Shown one piece after another: positions 44,867-54,456 of a DNA stretch of 64,000 nt. Below the pieces are notes generated by a model. It did no database searches. It was not told the DNA's origin and saw nothing but the letters and a program-made list of their open reading frames with translations. This stretch comes from Blastococcus colisei (GTDB lineage Bacteria; Actinomycetota; Actinomycetes; Mycobacteriales; Geodermatophilaceae): contig NZ_VFQE01000001.1 in assembly GCF_006717095.1 (NCBI RefSeq), positions 2,976,001-3,040,000 on the forward strand, written 5' to 3'. The position numbers and the translations under genes were made by a program. Within the stretch, counting starts at the first letter, position 1; each line of letters begins with the position of its first letter.

Positions 44867-45761
44867 GTCGCTCCGCCGTCCCCGCTGCCACCGACGCGAC
44901 GATCTCGCGGGCCGCGGCACGGCCCTCGGGAGCCGGAACCAGCGGGTAGACGTGGACCGCCCCCTCGCAGACGGTGAGGCGGAGCGCCGGGCCCTCGGCC
45001 GCGGCGCGGTCCCGGAGGAGGAGGGCGTCGGGCAGGCAGATGTCGCGGGTGCCGACGTAGAGGTCCGTCGGAGGGAGCCCGGCGAGGGAGCCGCCCAGCG
45101 GGCTGAGCCGCGGGTCGGTCGGGTCGTCGCCCCCGGCCCACGCGTTCGCCGCCTCGTGCAAACCCGCGGTGCTCAGCCAGGGGTCGCGCTCCTCGACGGC
45201 AGGCAGGTCGGGGTTGCTGAGGGTCAGGTCCAGCCAGGGGGCCACGAGCACCAGCCGGCCCGGCTGCGGCAGCCCGGCGTCGCCGAGGGTCTGCGCGAGT
45301 CCGAGGGCCAGTCCCCCGCCCGCCGAATCGCCCACCACCGTGATCGCGGCGGCGTCCACGTCGGCCACGAGCTGCCGGTAGACCTCGGTCAGGAACGGAT
45401 ACGCGTCCCGGTAGGTGTGCTGCGGCGCGAGGCCGTAGCTGGGCACCTCCACGCGGACGCCCGCGTCGGCCATCCTGGAGATCAGCGTCCAGTGCTGCGG
45501 GGAAATCTCGCTGATGTAGGCGCCGCCGTGGAGGTAGATCGCGGCGCGTGCGGCACCTCCACCTCGCGGAGCCACGGTGTGGCAGTCGAACCCGCCGACC
45601 CGCCGGGTGCTCACCGCGTGCCGCCTGCGCACCTTCGCGGGCGGTCCGGACGGGCCCTTCGGCGCCGCGACCCGTGCGCGACCACGTTCGGCGGTGGCCA
45701 TCCGCGGCTTGTAGGCCAGGCGCAGGACCGCGGCGACCACCTTCATCTGCAGACTGCTCAT
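44841..45761 (-). CDS. Alpha/beta hydrolase, hormone-sensitive-lipase family
   Basis: A 306-residue esterase-like hydrolase. The oxyanion motif is IYLHGGAYISE (about 99-109), the nucleophile elbow is VVGDSAGGGLAL (Ser about 170), and the acid and His residues fall in YVGTRDICLPDA and EGAVHVYPL. I took the ATG at 45761 (MSSLQMKVVAAVLRLAY); the frame is open far upstream but that part is not family-like. Natural substrate unknown. Convergent with and slightly overlapping the glycosyltransferase. Confidence 0.87.
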   Translation of the reverse strand: MSSLQMKVVAAVLRLAYKPRMATAERGRARVAAPKGPSGPPAKVRRRHAVSTRRVGGFDCHTVAPRGGGAARAAIYLHGGAYISEISPQHWTLISRMADAGVRVEVPSYGLAPQHTYRDAYPFLTEVYRQLVADVDAAAITVVGDSAGGGLALGLAQTLGDAGLPQPGRLVLVAPWLDLTLSNPDLPAVEERDPWLSTAGLHEAANAWAGGDDPTDPRLSPLGGSLAGLPPTDLYVGTRDICLPDALLLRDRAAAEGPALRLTVCEGAVHVYPLVPAPEGRAAAREIVASVAAGTAERPTGADPAR

Positions 45762-45866
45762 GTGCGGACCATCGCTCCCGTCGTCCGGCGGCTCGCGACA
45801 CCCTAGACGGCGGTATCCCCCGGCCCCGCCTGCGCGGACGGATCGGGTGCCGGCGACGATGGGCCG

Positions 45867-46517
45867 GTGACCGACTCCGCCGAGCGCGCGCTCTTCGACC
45901 CCACCGAGATGGAGACGGGCGCGTTCTACCGCGTGATGAACTCCGTCGTCGTCCCCCGCCCGATCGCGTGGGTGTGCAGCCGCTCGGCCGACGGCGTCCT
46001 CAACCTGGCGCCGCACTCCTTCTACACGGTGGCCTGCGTCGACCCGCCGGTGGTCCAGTTCACCTCGGTCGGCCGCAAGGACTCGCTGCGCAACGTGGAG
46101 GCGACGGGCGAGTTCACCGTCAGCCTCACACCCGAGGCGCTCTTCGAGCAGATCAACGCCACGGGCACCGACTTCCCCGCGGGCGTGAGCGAGGCCGAGG
46201 AGTGCGGCGTCCGGCTGGAGCCGAGCGAGCGGGTCTCCGTGCCGCGCGTCGCCGAGTCACCGGTGTCGGTCGAGTGCACGCTGCACTCGACCGTGCGCCT
46301 GGGCGACAGCACGGTGGTGTTCGGCCGGGTCCGGTTGATCAGCGTGCGGGCGGATGCCGTCCGCGACGGTCGGCCCCGGATCGAGCACCTGCGTCCACTC
46401 GCCCGGCTGGGCGGCAACGAGTGGACCACGATCGGGGAGATCAAGGAGATCCCGCGGATCCCCTACCGCCGCTGGGCCGAGGACCCCACCATCGGCGAGC
46501 AGGTCCGCGGGGACTGA
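45867..46517 (+). CDS. Flavin reductase family protein (FMN-binding split-barrel)
   Basis: A 216-residue protein of the flavin-reductase-like FMN-binding family (DIM6/NTAB). It contains FYRVMNSVVVPRPIAWVCSR, NLAPHSFYTVACVDPPVVQF, SLRNVEATGEFTVSL and the second half TLHSTVRLGDSTVVFGRV. Members reduce flavin or use FMN in small-molecule redox reactions. GTG start at 45867. It diverges from the esterase gene across a 105-bp gap and has no obvious partner monooxygenase nearby. Confidence 0.88.
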   Translation: MTDSAERALFDPTEMETGAFYRVMNSVVVPRPIAWVCSRSADGVLNLAPHSFYTVACVDPPVVQFTSVGRKDSLRNVEATGEFTVSLTPEALFEQINATGTDFPAGVSEAEECGVRLEPSERVSVPRVAESPVSVECTLHSTVRLGDSTVVFGRVRLISVRADAVRDGRPRIEHLRPLARLGGNEWTTIGEIKEIPRIPYRRWAEDPTIGEQVRGD

Positions 46518-46572
46518 CGGAGGATCCCCTCGCCGCTCGACATCCCGGCTGCTGAGAGGTGCTCGACCACGG

Positions 46573-46644
46573 GGGTTGACCCGGTGCGGCGGACGTTCAG
46601 CCGCACTACGGCCCGGCTCAACGTCGGACGGCGAGGGTCAACCC
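46573..46644. terminator. Long imperfect inverted repeat between flavin reductase and adoK
   Basis: GGGTTGACCC (46573-46582) and GGGTCAACCC (46635-46644) form the outer arms. Inside, GACGTTCAGCCG and CGGCTCAACGTC can pair with one mismatch. The whole can fold as a two-part stem of about 70 nt between two convergent genes, so a bidirectional terminator is likely. Confidence 0.5.
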
Positions 46645-46652
46645 GGGCCGCC

Positions 46653-47630
46653 TCAGCCCGGCAGGTGTGGCGCGATCTCGTCGGCGGCGTCGGCGCCGAA
46701 GGCCTCGGCGAACCGGGCGAGGAAGCTCTCCTCGGGCAGGTCGTACTCCTGGGTGCCGATCACCTCGACGGCCGCGGTCGCGACGGCGGAGCCGAGCTGG
46801 GTGGCCCGCTCGAGGCCCAAGCCCCACGTGCGGCCGGCGATGAACCCGGCACGCAGGGCGTCACCGCCGCCGGTCGGCTCGACCGGCTTGGTCTCCGGGA
46901 CGGCGATGACCGAGATCTGCTCGGCATCGGCCTGGCGGACCAGGACCCCGTCGGCGGCACGGGTGGTGATCCACGTGCCGACCCGGGCGAGCACCTCGAC
47001 CTCGTCCCAGCCGGTCTTCTGCTGGAGCAGGTGGGACTCGTACTCGTTGGTGAACAGCAGGTCCGCGCCGTCGACGAGGTCGCGGATCATGTCGCCGTCG
47101 GCCCAGGCCAGCTGCTGGCTCGGGTCGGCAGCGAACCGGTAGCCGCGCTGCCGGCACTCCTGGGTGTGCCGCACCATCGCCTTGGGATCGTTCGGGCCGA
47201 CGACCACGAGGTCGAGCCCACCGACGCGGTCGGCCACGGGGGCGAGCTCGATGGTGCCCGCCTCCGACATCGCGCCCGAGTAGAAGGACGCGATCTGGTT
47301 GTTGGCGGCGTCGGTCGTGCACACGAACCGGGCGGTGTGCTTCAGCTCCGACCAGTGCACGCTGCGGGTGTCCACCCCGTGCCGCGTCAGCCAGGCGTCG
47401 TACTCCGCGAAGTCGCTCCCGACCGCCCCCACCAGGACCGGCCCCAGACCGAGCAGGCCCAGCCCGTAGGCCATGTTCGCGCCGGCACCGCCCCGGTGCT
47501 GCACCAGGTCGTCGACGAGGAAGGAGAGCGACACGTTCTCCATCTGGCCCTCGACGAACTGCTCGACGAACTTCCCCGGGAAGGTCATCAGGTGGTCGGT
47601 GGCGATGGAGCCGGTGACGACGACGGGCAC
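46653..47630 (-). CDS. adoK: Adenosine kinase / PfkB-family carbohydrate kinase
   Basis: A 325-residue ribokinase-fold kinase that closely matches the mycobacterial AdoK/CbhK (Rv2202c) type: TGSIATDHLMTFPGKF near the start, SLSFLVDDLVQHRGG, HTARFVCTTDAANNQIASF, GPNDPKAMVRHTQECR and LFTNEYE. The catalytic motif reads PTGGGDALRAGF, with the Asp base present. AdoK phosphorylates adenosine to AMP for purine salvage. The GTG at 47630, with GAGGGAG upstream, fits the family start; a frame extending to 47711 is not used. Confidence 0.9.
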   Translation of the reverse strand: MPVVVTGSIATDHLMTFPGKFVEQFVEGQMENVSLSFLVDDLVQHRGGAGANMAYGLGLLGLGPVLVGAVGSDFAEYDAWLTRHGVDTRSVHWSELKHTARFVCTTDAANNQIASFYSGAMSEAGTIELAPVADRVGGLDLVVVGPNDPKAMVRHTQECRQRGYRFAADPSQQLAWADGDMIRDLVDGADLLFTNEYESHLLQQKTGWDEVEVLARVGTWITTRAADGVLVRQADAEQISVIAVPETKPVEPTGGGDALRAGFIAGRTWGLGLERATQLGSAVATAAVEVIGTQEYDLPEESFLARFAEAFGADAADEIAPHLPG

Positions 47631-47746
47631 GGAACGCTCCCTCGGTGCTGGATCGGCGGAACGCACACCGCACGATGTCGGGTGCCCTGACGCGGTGCAG
47701 AACACCCGCACACCTTAGGAGCACGGTGCGTACGCGGCCCGACGAG

Positions 47747-48400
47747 TCACTCCGCCAGCATCCGGCGGAGCGAGATGCCCAGTTGCACGACTCCGACCGC
47801 GCCGAGCAGTGCACCGACACCGGCGCCCGCGGTCACCACCAGCTCGTCGGCCCCCGTTCCCGCGAGCACCCCGGCGCCGCCCAGGGTCATCCCCGTCATG
47901 GCGACGCGGGTGGGCCGCTCCCACACCGACAGCGCCCCGGTCTCCCCCACGCCCGCCTGGCCTGCCCGTGCCCGCAGGTAGTCGGGCAGCCAGCACAGGG
48001 CGCCGAAGAGGACGGCCAGCCAGCCGGGCGCGCCGGCGACCCACAGCGCGCCGGCGTAGGCCGCCTCGCTGAGCCGGTCGACGACGGAGTCGAGGACGAA
48101 CCCGCGCCGGGAGGCGCGGCCCGTGCCGATCGCCAGCGCCCCGTCGAGGGAGTCGAGCAGACCGGACAGTCCCACGAGAACGCCTGCGGCGATCAGCCAC
48201 GCCCCGCCGGCTGCTGCGGGGACCAGCGCGGCGGCCGCGACGAGCAACCCGAACGCGGTGGCGACGACGGGGGGCAGCCCGGCGAGCGGACGCGCCAGGG
48301 TCCAGGCGGCGGTCAGCCAGCCGCGCACCAGGGGGCGGGCGGTGTCGGTGTCGCCGTGCCAGCGCGACCAGGCGGCGAGGTACTCGTCCCGGCTCAGCAC
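47747..48400 (-). CDS. CDP-alcohol phosphatidyltransferase family membrane protein
   Basis: A 217-residue membrane protein with five or six hydrophobic segments. The catalytic signature DGxxA-x9-Gx3Dx3D is seen in SLLDSLDGALAIGTGRASRRGFVLDSVVD, except that Ile replaces the usual Arg after the Ala. Such enzymes move a phosphatidyl group from CDP-diacylglycerol to an alcohol (inositol, glycerol, or similar). The acceptor cannot be deduced. GTG start at 48400. Confidence 0.85.
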   Translation of the reverse strand: MLSRDEYLAAWSRWHGDTDTARPLVRGWLTAAWTLARPLAGLPPVVATAFGLLVAAAALVPAAAGGAWLIAAGVLVGLSGLLDSLDGALAIGTGRASRRGFVLDSVVDRLSEAAYAGALWVAGAPGWLAVLFGALCWLPDYLRARAGQAGVGETGALSVWERPTRVAMTGMTLGGAGVLAGTGADELVVTAGAGVGALLGAVGVVQLGISLRRMLAE

Positions 48401-48462
48401 GTCTCCCCCTCGCCCGCGGATTCCGGACAGGGGGCCACGGCCCGAACCCTAAGGTGCGCGGC

Positions 48463-48841
48463 CTATCCGAGGGCGACGAGCAGGCAGGCGGCGCCCAGCA
48501 GCAGGGCGACCGGCGTCATCACGAGCCGCTCCGCCCTGCTGCGAGACGCGGCGTTCATGACGACACCCAGCGGGAAGTAGCCCACCAGGACCCAGATCCA
48601 CACGCCGGAGAAGCCGGCCGGCAGGAAGGACGGGACGCCCGCCGCCTGGAGGACCACCCCGGCGATCATGACGTAGAACAGGACCGACACCGCGCTGCTG
48701 ATCCGGAGGTTGCGCGGCAGGACGACGTGCTGCCCGCCCCACGCCAGCCGGCCGTACGGCATCCCGGCAGCGAGCATCACCTGCAGGACGGCGAGCCCCC
48801 CCGAGGACGAGGCAGGCCAGGAGGGCAGCGATCTCGCTCAC
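48463..48841 (-). pseudogene. Small actinobacterial membrane protein gene with a frameshift in a G7 tract
   Basis: The start frame (GTG 48841) reads MSEIAALLACLVLGG and then runs into low-complexity sequence. The other frame continues with a natural membrane protein: LAVLQVMLAAGMPYGRLAWGGQH, then four-helix-type segments and LVMTPVALLLGAACLLVALG. The switch is at seven Cs at 48796-48802 (seven Gs on the coding strand); six would join the frames exactly into about 125 residues. This is a single-base insertion, a sequencing error or a phase-variable tract. The family is a small four-helix membrane protein of unknown function. Confidence 0.75.
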
Positions 48842-49050
48842 CCCGGCAGGTTAGGGGTCGGCTCAGAGATCGAGGTGGAGGCAAAGCGCGTCGTCGACCG
48901 TCATCAGCCACGCCGGCACGCGACCCAGCGTCGGTCCGATGCGCTCGATCTCAGGACCCGTACGCGCGCGGTCCAATGGCCGAGCTGCCCGACCAGCCCC
49001 GCCACGCCCACTACTGATTCGGCATCAACCGCCTGAGCAGCGCTTCCGGC

Positions 49051-49086
49051 TTGCCGAACACAGCATTCGAACGTATGATCGAACAC
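49051..49086 (+). promoter_or_regulatory. Promoter with SOS-like box, leaderless DUF222 gene
   Basis: TTGCCG (49051-49056), a 17-nt spacer, and TATGAT (49074-49079) form a good promoter. The start point would fall at 49086-49087, exactly on the ATG at 49087. The -10 sits inside TCGAACGTATGATCGA (49067-49082), an SOS box with one departure from the palindrome (GATCGA for GTTCGA). LexA bound here would block the promoter, and the mRNA would be leaderless. Confidence 0.65.
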
Positions 49087-51314
49087 ATGACGACGGAAGC
49101 GGCGACGGGCGACTGGTACGCCGCGGCGCGCCGCCGGGCCGTTGCGGCGGGCCGGCGGCGTCGAGCGGCGAAGGCGTCCACCGAGTTGCCCGAGCTGGCG
49201 CCACCGGTCGCACTGTCTGACGGCCCGCTCGGCGCCGTCCAGGCGGCGGACCGCGAGATCGGCCGGCAGACCGCCCTGAGGGCACGCGCGGTGGCCGAGT
49301 TCGCCGCCACTCGCCCAGCCACCGCCGACCGGGCGCAGGGCGAGCCGGGGGCGATGAGTCCCGAACGCTGGGCCGCCCGCCCCGAAAACCTGCGGCCGGT
49401 CAGCGAGTGGGCCGCCCGCGAACTCGTGGTGGGCCTGTCGATCAGCGCGTCGGCGGCCGATGTCATGCTGAGCCGGTCACTGAATTTGGTGTACCGGCTG
49501 CCGGGCACGCTGGCCGCGCTCGAGGCCGGAGCGCTGCACCCCGGCCACCTCTGGACGATGCTGGACAAGGTCGCCCCCATCGACGACCCGATCGTTCGGG
49601 CCGAGGTGGAGGCCGAGCTGCTGCGCTGGGCCGCTGGCCGGATCGTCGCGCCGGCGCAGTTGGCCGACAAGGCACGCCGCTTGGTAGCCACGCGGGACGC
49701 CAGATCCGCCGCCCGGCGGCTGGAGAAGGCCCCCTGAAGCAGCGCGGTGTCTACCTCCGACCGGACGATGTCGATGGCATGGCCACCGTCACCGTGGTCA
49801 CCACCATGCCGGAGGCCCAGGCGCTGTACCGGGCACTGATCGCCTGCGCGGAGGCCCTCGACGGAGACGACGACTCGCGCACGCGAGGACAGAGGATGGT
49901 CGACTGCCTGCTCGATCTGGTCCTACGCCCCGGTGAGAGCGACCTGCCGCCGGTGCAGGTGCTGCTCACGGTGGTCGCCTCGATCGCCACACTCGCCCGC
50001 GGTGATGCGCCCGGCGAGGTCGACGCGCAGGTCGTCCCCGCCGAGATGATCCGCCAGTTCCTCGCCGCCCTGACCGGCTGTGACCGGCAAAGCCCCACCG
50101 ATGTCGACGAAGCACAGCAGGAGCAGCCCGCCGACCGGGCCGCGTGGCACCAGCGGGAGCAGCCTGTCGACCCGGCCCTGTGGCCGCAGCAGGACGAACT
50201 GGAGCGCTGGTGGGCTGAGATGGAAAGGCGGGTGCTGGCCGATGAACTCGTCGATCCCGACCCCGAACGCTGTCCCCACCCCACCTCGGGAGACCCCGTC
50301 GCGGTATCTCCTGACCCGGATCTGTGGCTCGACGGCCACTGGGTGGAACCGCCCGACGACCTCTGGGCGGAAACCTCCGACGAGCCGCCACCCGAATGGC
50401 TGCTACGTGAGCCGCCGTCGTGGTCGCTCGATGAGCCGCCACAGCCGCCACACTCACCGCTGACCGATCCGGCGCGCGTCGCTGAGTCGTCCCCCGACGC
50501 GAGTCCGCCCGGCAGGTCCTCGCCGGCAGGCGCGCATGCAGCCGCCGGTGCAGGGACGTCACCAGTCGATGGAGAGCAGTCGACCGGGCCTGCTTGGTGG
50601 GTCACCGCCGACCGGGCGGTCGACGACGCCGGGCAGGCGATGTTCCGAGCCGGACAGGCGCTGACCCATGCCGAACGGATGGTGCGTGCCGCCGCGGCAG
50701 CCGACGCCGCGGACGAGGACGCCTGGCAGGCCGGCCCCGGGGGTGGGCTCACGGGCGCCGCGGACGCGCTGGACGCGCTGCGGTGGGCAACCGACGCCCA
50801 GCGTGAGCTGCTCACCGACCTGCTGACGACCACCGGCGGAGGTGGGTTGGCCGAACGACCCCGGATCGCCCTCACCGACGCACTCTCCGGCACGCTGCTC
50901 GCCCTCACCGACCTGCCCGGGCTGCGCCGCGCGGGCAGCTGCGGTCGGGCCGCGTGCCGCCGGCACGCGGCCGACTGCAGCCACGATCTCAGCGACCGGC
51001 CCGGGCTGGGCCCGCCCGGTCCGACGGACGGCTACCGTCCCTCGGCCGAACTCGATCGCTGGATGCGCGCCCGCGACCGGCGCTGCCGATTTCCGGGCTG
51101 CCGTCGCCGTGTGCCCCGGGGCGGCGAACTCGATCACGACCGCCCGTACCCGCTGGGGCCGACCAGCGCCGAGAATCTCGTGGGGTACTGCACCGCCGAT
51201 CACCGCGGCAAGCATCAGGCGCCCGGGTGGGAGCACCGGCTCGAGCCGGACGGCACCCTGACCGTCACCACACCGACCGGCCTGGTCGCCGTCACCACCC
51301 CTCCCCCGTACTGA
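49087..51314 (+). pseudogene. DUF222/HNH endonuclease gene (13E12-repeat type), frameshifted
   Basis: The start frame (MTTEAATGDWYAAARRR) gives the DUF222 N-terminal half and stops at TGA 49735-49737. The adjacent frame continues LKQRGVYLRPDDVDGMATV and carries the rest to the HNH nuclease domain: RCRFPGCRRRVPRGGELDHDRPY followed by NLVGYCTADHRGKH, whose His and Asn residues form the HNH motif. The frames join if the five Cs at 49730-49734 had one more base. The combined product would be about 742 residues. DUF222 proteins are LexA-linked in Mycobacterium and abundant in Actinobacteria. A 190-residue low-complexity Glu/Pro-rich section lies mid-protein. Confidence 0.8.
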
Positions 51315-51517
51315 GAGTCTCCCGCGCAGTCACTTTCCGCACCGAGCGTTCCCAGCCGTCGTGCTGCGTGCGAGCGCAGGACTTGACCGCCGCACCGGCC
51401 CGTGGGGATGCTGTTCGCGGGCGGGGCGACCTTTCTGTCGCACCTCCGGGTGCTGACCTGACTGCAGCATGACTGCCACGGGGCGCCCCGCCCACCATCT
51501 CGCATCGGCTACAGGGG

Positions 51518-52186
51518 ATGAACTCGCAAGCCCCGGGGCACCCCGAGCCCATGGCACCGATCAGTGACGCCGTCGTCGTCGACGTCCTCCGCCGGGTCGA
51601 CCGGCTGACCGCGCCCCTCGTCCGGCGGCTCGGCCGCCCACCGGCCCTTCCGCAGGAGGAGCGGGACGCGTGGTGGGCCGACCGCGTCTCCCGGGTGGCG
51701 GCCGGCGTCTCCGCGGCACCGCGCATCGCCGGAAAGCTCGCCGACCTGCTCCCGCTGCAGAACACCGTCGGGACGGCGGTCCAGTCCGTTGTCGTCCTCG
51801 GGGTCGCGTCGGAGCACGGCGTCGAGGACCCGGCCGCCCGGATCTCCCTGCTCACGAAGGTGCTCCTCCAGCGCGACCTGACCGCCGAGCAGGTGCAGGC
51901 GCTGCTCGAGCGCGCCGAGGGCGCCTACACCGAGGAAGCGCTGGGAGCCAAGGACCAGCGCAGCGGGATCCGCGGCACCGCCCGCACCCTGTGGCGCGTC
52001 GCCCGCCTGCTCGGCCGGATCGACGACGCACTGGACGCCCGCCCCAAGGGCAAGCGACGCTTCCGCCTGCTGTCGAACCTGCCGGTCGTCGGCCTGGCGG
52101 GCGGCTACTTCGCCGAACGCGAGGGTCTGCGCCGCGCGGCGGCCGACGCGGCTGCCGTCCTGGAGGGCCGCCCGGTCAGGAGGTGA
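51518..52186 (+). CDS. Hypothetical protein with a helical core
   Basis: I do not recognise this 222-residue protein with confidence. It is helical, with a conserved-looking block [34 protein letters not shown] and a C-terminal [22 protein letters not shown]. The PVVG-GG-containing end recalls EcsC-type proteins, but the match is weak. No signal peptide or membrane segment is clear. The ATG at 51518 gives the longest frame; another ATG at 51551 is possible. Its last 11 bp overlap the convergent metF. Confidence 0.7.
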   Translation: MNSQAPGHPEPMAPISDAVVVDVLRRVDRLTAPLVRRLGRPPALPQEERDAWWADRVSRVAAGVSAAPRIAGKLADLLPLQNTVGTAVQSVVVLGVASEHGVEDPAARISLLTKVLLQRDLTAEQVQALLERAEGAYTEEALGAKDQRSGIRGTARTLWRVARLLGRIDDALDARPKGKRRFRLLSNLPVVGLAGGYFAEREGLRRAAADAAAVLEGRPVRR

Positions 52187-53078
52187 CCGGGAGGTGCGCG
52201 AGGTTCTCGTAGACCTCGCGTGTCGCGGTCGAGCGGTTCATGGTGATGAAGTGGATGCCGGGGACTCCTTCGGCGAGCAGCGTCCGGCACAGCTCGGTGG
52301 CCACCTCGACGCCGAACGCACGGACGGCGGCCTTGTCCTCGGGCCGGTCGCCGTCCAGCGCGGCGAACCGGTCGGCGAGGTCGGCGGGGAACGCCTGACC
52401 GGACAGCTGCACGATGCGGCTGATCTGGCGGGCGCTGGTGACCGGCATGACCCCGGCGATGATCGGGACGTCGCAGCCGTGGCGGGCCACCCGGTCGCGC
52501 AGCCGCAGGTAGTCCTCGGCCCGGAAGAACATCTGCGTGATGGCGAAGTCCGCGCCGGACCGGCACTTGTCGACGAACCGGGCGATGTCGGTCTCGAAGT
52601 CCGGAGAGCGCGGGTGCTGCTCGGGGAAGGCGGCGACGCCCACCGAGAAGTCACCCATCGACTTGATCAGCTCGACCAGCTCGGCGGCGTAGTTCAGCCC
52701 GGCCGGATGAGCCCGCCACTCGGCCTGCGGGTCGAGGCCCGGCGGGTCGCCGCGCAGTGCGAGCAGGTTGCGCACCCCGGCGGCGGCCAGGCGGCTCACC
52801 ACGTGCCGCAGCTCGGCGACGCTGTGGTCGACCGCGGTCAGATGGGCCATCGGCGTCATCGTCGTCTCGGCGGCGATGCGCTCGGTGATCGCGACGGTGC
52901 CCTCGCGGGTGGAGCCACCGGCCCCGTAGGTGACCGACACGAACGACGGCTGCAGGCGCTCCAGCTCGCGCAGCGCCGTCCAGAGCTGCGGCTCGGCCTC
53001 CGGCGTCTTCGGCGGGAAGAACTCGAACGACCACGTCGGCCGCCCGGCGGCGAGGAGCTCGTTCACGGTCCGGGTCAC
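52176..53078 (-). CDS. metF: Methylenetetrahydrofolate reductase MetF
   Basis: MetF reduces 5,10-methylene-THF to 5-methyl-THF for methionine synthesis, using FAD. The 300-residue TIM-barrel product has [12 protein letters not shown] (N-terminal, with the catalytic Glu), [52 protein letters not shown] and a C-terminal [10 protein letters not shown]. The GTG at 53078, with GGGAGG 5 nt upstream, fits the family; the frame stays open for 119 codons further. It diverges from crtE over a 259-bp gap that shows no further gene. Confidence 0.93.
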   Translation of the reverse strand: MTRTVNELLAAGRPTWSFEFFPPKTPEAEPQLWTALRELERLQPSFVSVTYGAGGSTREGTVAITERIAAETTMTPMAHLTAVDHSVAELRHVVSRLAAAGVRNLLALRGDPPGLDPQAEWRAHPAGLNYAAELVELIKSMGDFSVGVAAFPEQHPRSPDFETDIARFVDKCRSGADFAITQMFFRAEDYLRLRDRVARHGCDVPIIAGVMPVTSARQISRIVQLSGQAFPADLADRFAALDGDRPEDKAAVRAFGVEVATELCRTLLAEGVPGIHFITMNRSTATREVYENLAHLPVTS

Positions 53079-53325
53079 GGCCTCCCACGGTACGTGCGGT
53101 CCCCGGAGCGGCGGGCGCCGGCGGGCTACGACATTTCTCACCCCTGCGCATCCAGGCGGACGGCGCCGACGGAAGAAGGGATCGGCAGCGGCTTCGGCCG
53201 TCACCGCCGAGAGCGACCCTCGCCGCTCCCGGTCGACCGTCGCGCGCTGCGCGAGGAGGGTGGAGAAGATGAGCCGGAGCCCGGGACCTGCTCTGCTGCA
53301 GAGGTCGAGCGCGATCGGGTTGGGC

Positions 53326-53331
53326 AATACT
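53326..53331 (+). promoter_or_regulatory. Candidate -10 box for leaderless crtE
   Basis: AATACT ends 6 nt before the GTG at 53338, so a start about 7 nt downstream would put the first mRNA base on the GTG. No -35 match is evident. The crtE GTG has no ribosome site, which supports leaderless initiation; the promoter itself is weakly supported. Confidence 0.3.
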
Positions 53332-53337
53332 GGGCCG

Positions 53338-54456
53338 GTGACCGCCGCCCGGACCCAGCACCGCGAGCCCGCGGCTCCACCACTGGCAGCAGCCGAGCTC
53401 GACCGCCTCCGGACGGCGGTCAGCGCGGCCCTCACGGAGTTCCTCGACCGTCAGCGGGAGACGCTCGCCGCGATGGACCCGAGCCTGATCCCCGTCGTCG
53501 ACGAGGTCTGCGCCCTGGCCGCGGGCGGCAAGCGGCTGCGCCCGGCGTTCGCCTACTGGGGCTGGCGCGGCGCCCAGGACGGCGTGGCCGGCGAGGACGA
53601 CGCCGCCGTCCTCACGGCGGTCGCGGCCCTGGAGTTCGTGCACGCGAGCGCCCTGGTGCACGACGACGTCATGGACGGCGCGACCACCCGGCGCGGCCGG
53701 CCCGCCACCCACATCGGCTTCGCCACCCGCCACACCGGCGACGAGCTCGACGGCGACCGGGAGATGTTCGGCACCGGGGCGGCCATCCTCGTCGGCGACC
53801 TGGCCCTCGTCTGGTCCGACGAGCTGCTGCGCAGGTCCGGCATCTCCGTCGCGGCGCTCTCGCGGGCGCGGACGGTCTGGGACACGATGCGCACCGAGGT
53901 CACCGCCGGGCAGTACCTGGACCTGCTGCGGGCCGCCGGCGGCCTGCCCGGCCCCGACGGCGCGCTCACCGTGGCCCGCTACAAGAGCGCCGGGTACACG
54001 GTGCAGCGTCCCCTGCAGCTGGGTGCCGCCATCGCCGGCGCCGGGCCGGAGATCACCGACGCGTACACGGCGGTCGGACTGCCCCTCGGGGAGGCGTTCC
54101 AGCTACGCGACGACGTCCTCGGCGTGTTCGGCAACCCGGCCGTGACCGGCAAGTCGGCCGACGACGACCTGCGCGAGGGTAAGCAGACGCTGCTGATCGC
54201 CCTCGCCGAGGAGGCCGCGGACGCCGACGGCCGGCGACTGCTCGATGACCTGCTCGGCAACGCCGGCGCCGGCCCCGAGGAGTTCGACGCCCTGCGCGCC
54301 CTGCTGGAGTCCACCGGGGCCCGCACCCGCGTCGAGGAACGGATCACCGAGCGGACCGCCCTGGCCCGCGAAGCCATCGCCGACGCCCCGATCGCCGACG
54401 ACGCCCGCGCCGCCCTCGACGCCCTCGCGGTGGCCGCCACCTCCCGCACCGCCTGA
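53338..54456 (+). CDS. crtE: Geranylgeranyl diphosphate synthase (polyprenyl synthetase) CrtE
   Basis: A prenyl chain-extending enzyme of 372 residues. The first Asp-rich motif is [16 protein letters not shown] and the second is [22 protein letters not shown], with the metal-binding DDVMD and DDVLG. GGKRLRP precedes them. It makes the C20 precursor for the carotenoid genes that follow. The GTG at 53338 is the best start; there is no ribosome site, and AATACT (53326-53331) lies at the right distance for a leaderless transcript. TGATG overlap with crtI. Confidence 0.9.
   Translation: MTAARTQHREPAAPPLAAAELDRLRTAVSAALTEFLDRQRETLAAMDPSLIPVVDEVCALAAGGKRLRPAFAYWGWRGAQDGVAGEDDAAVLTAVAALEFVHASALVHDDVMDGATTRRGRPATHIGFATRHTGDELDGDREMFGTGAAILVGDLALVWSDELLRRSGISVAALSRARTVWDTMRTEVTAGQYLDLLRAAGGLPGPDGALTVARYKSAGYTVQRPLQLGAAIAGAGPEITDAYTAVGLPLGEAFQLRDDVLGVFGNPAVTGKSADDDLREGKQTLLIALAEEAADADGRRLLDDLLGNAGAGPEEFDALRALLESTGARTRVEERITERTALAREAIADAPIADDARAALDALAVAATSRTA

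Noticed and set aside
48842-49050. Small genes in the gap before the DUF222 gene
   Set aside because: The frames are short, without ribosome sites or recognisable sequence.
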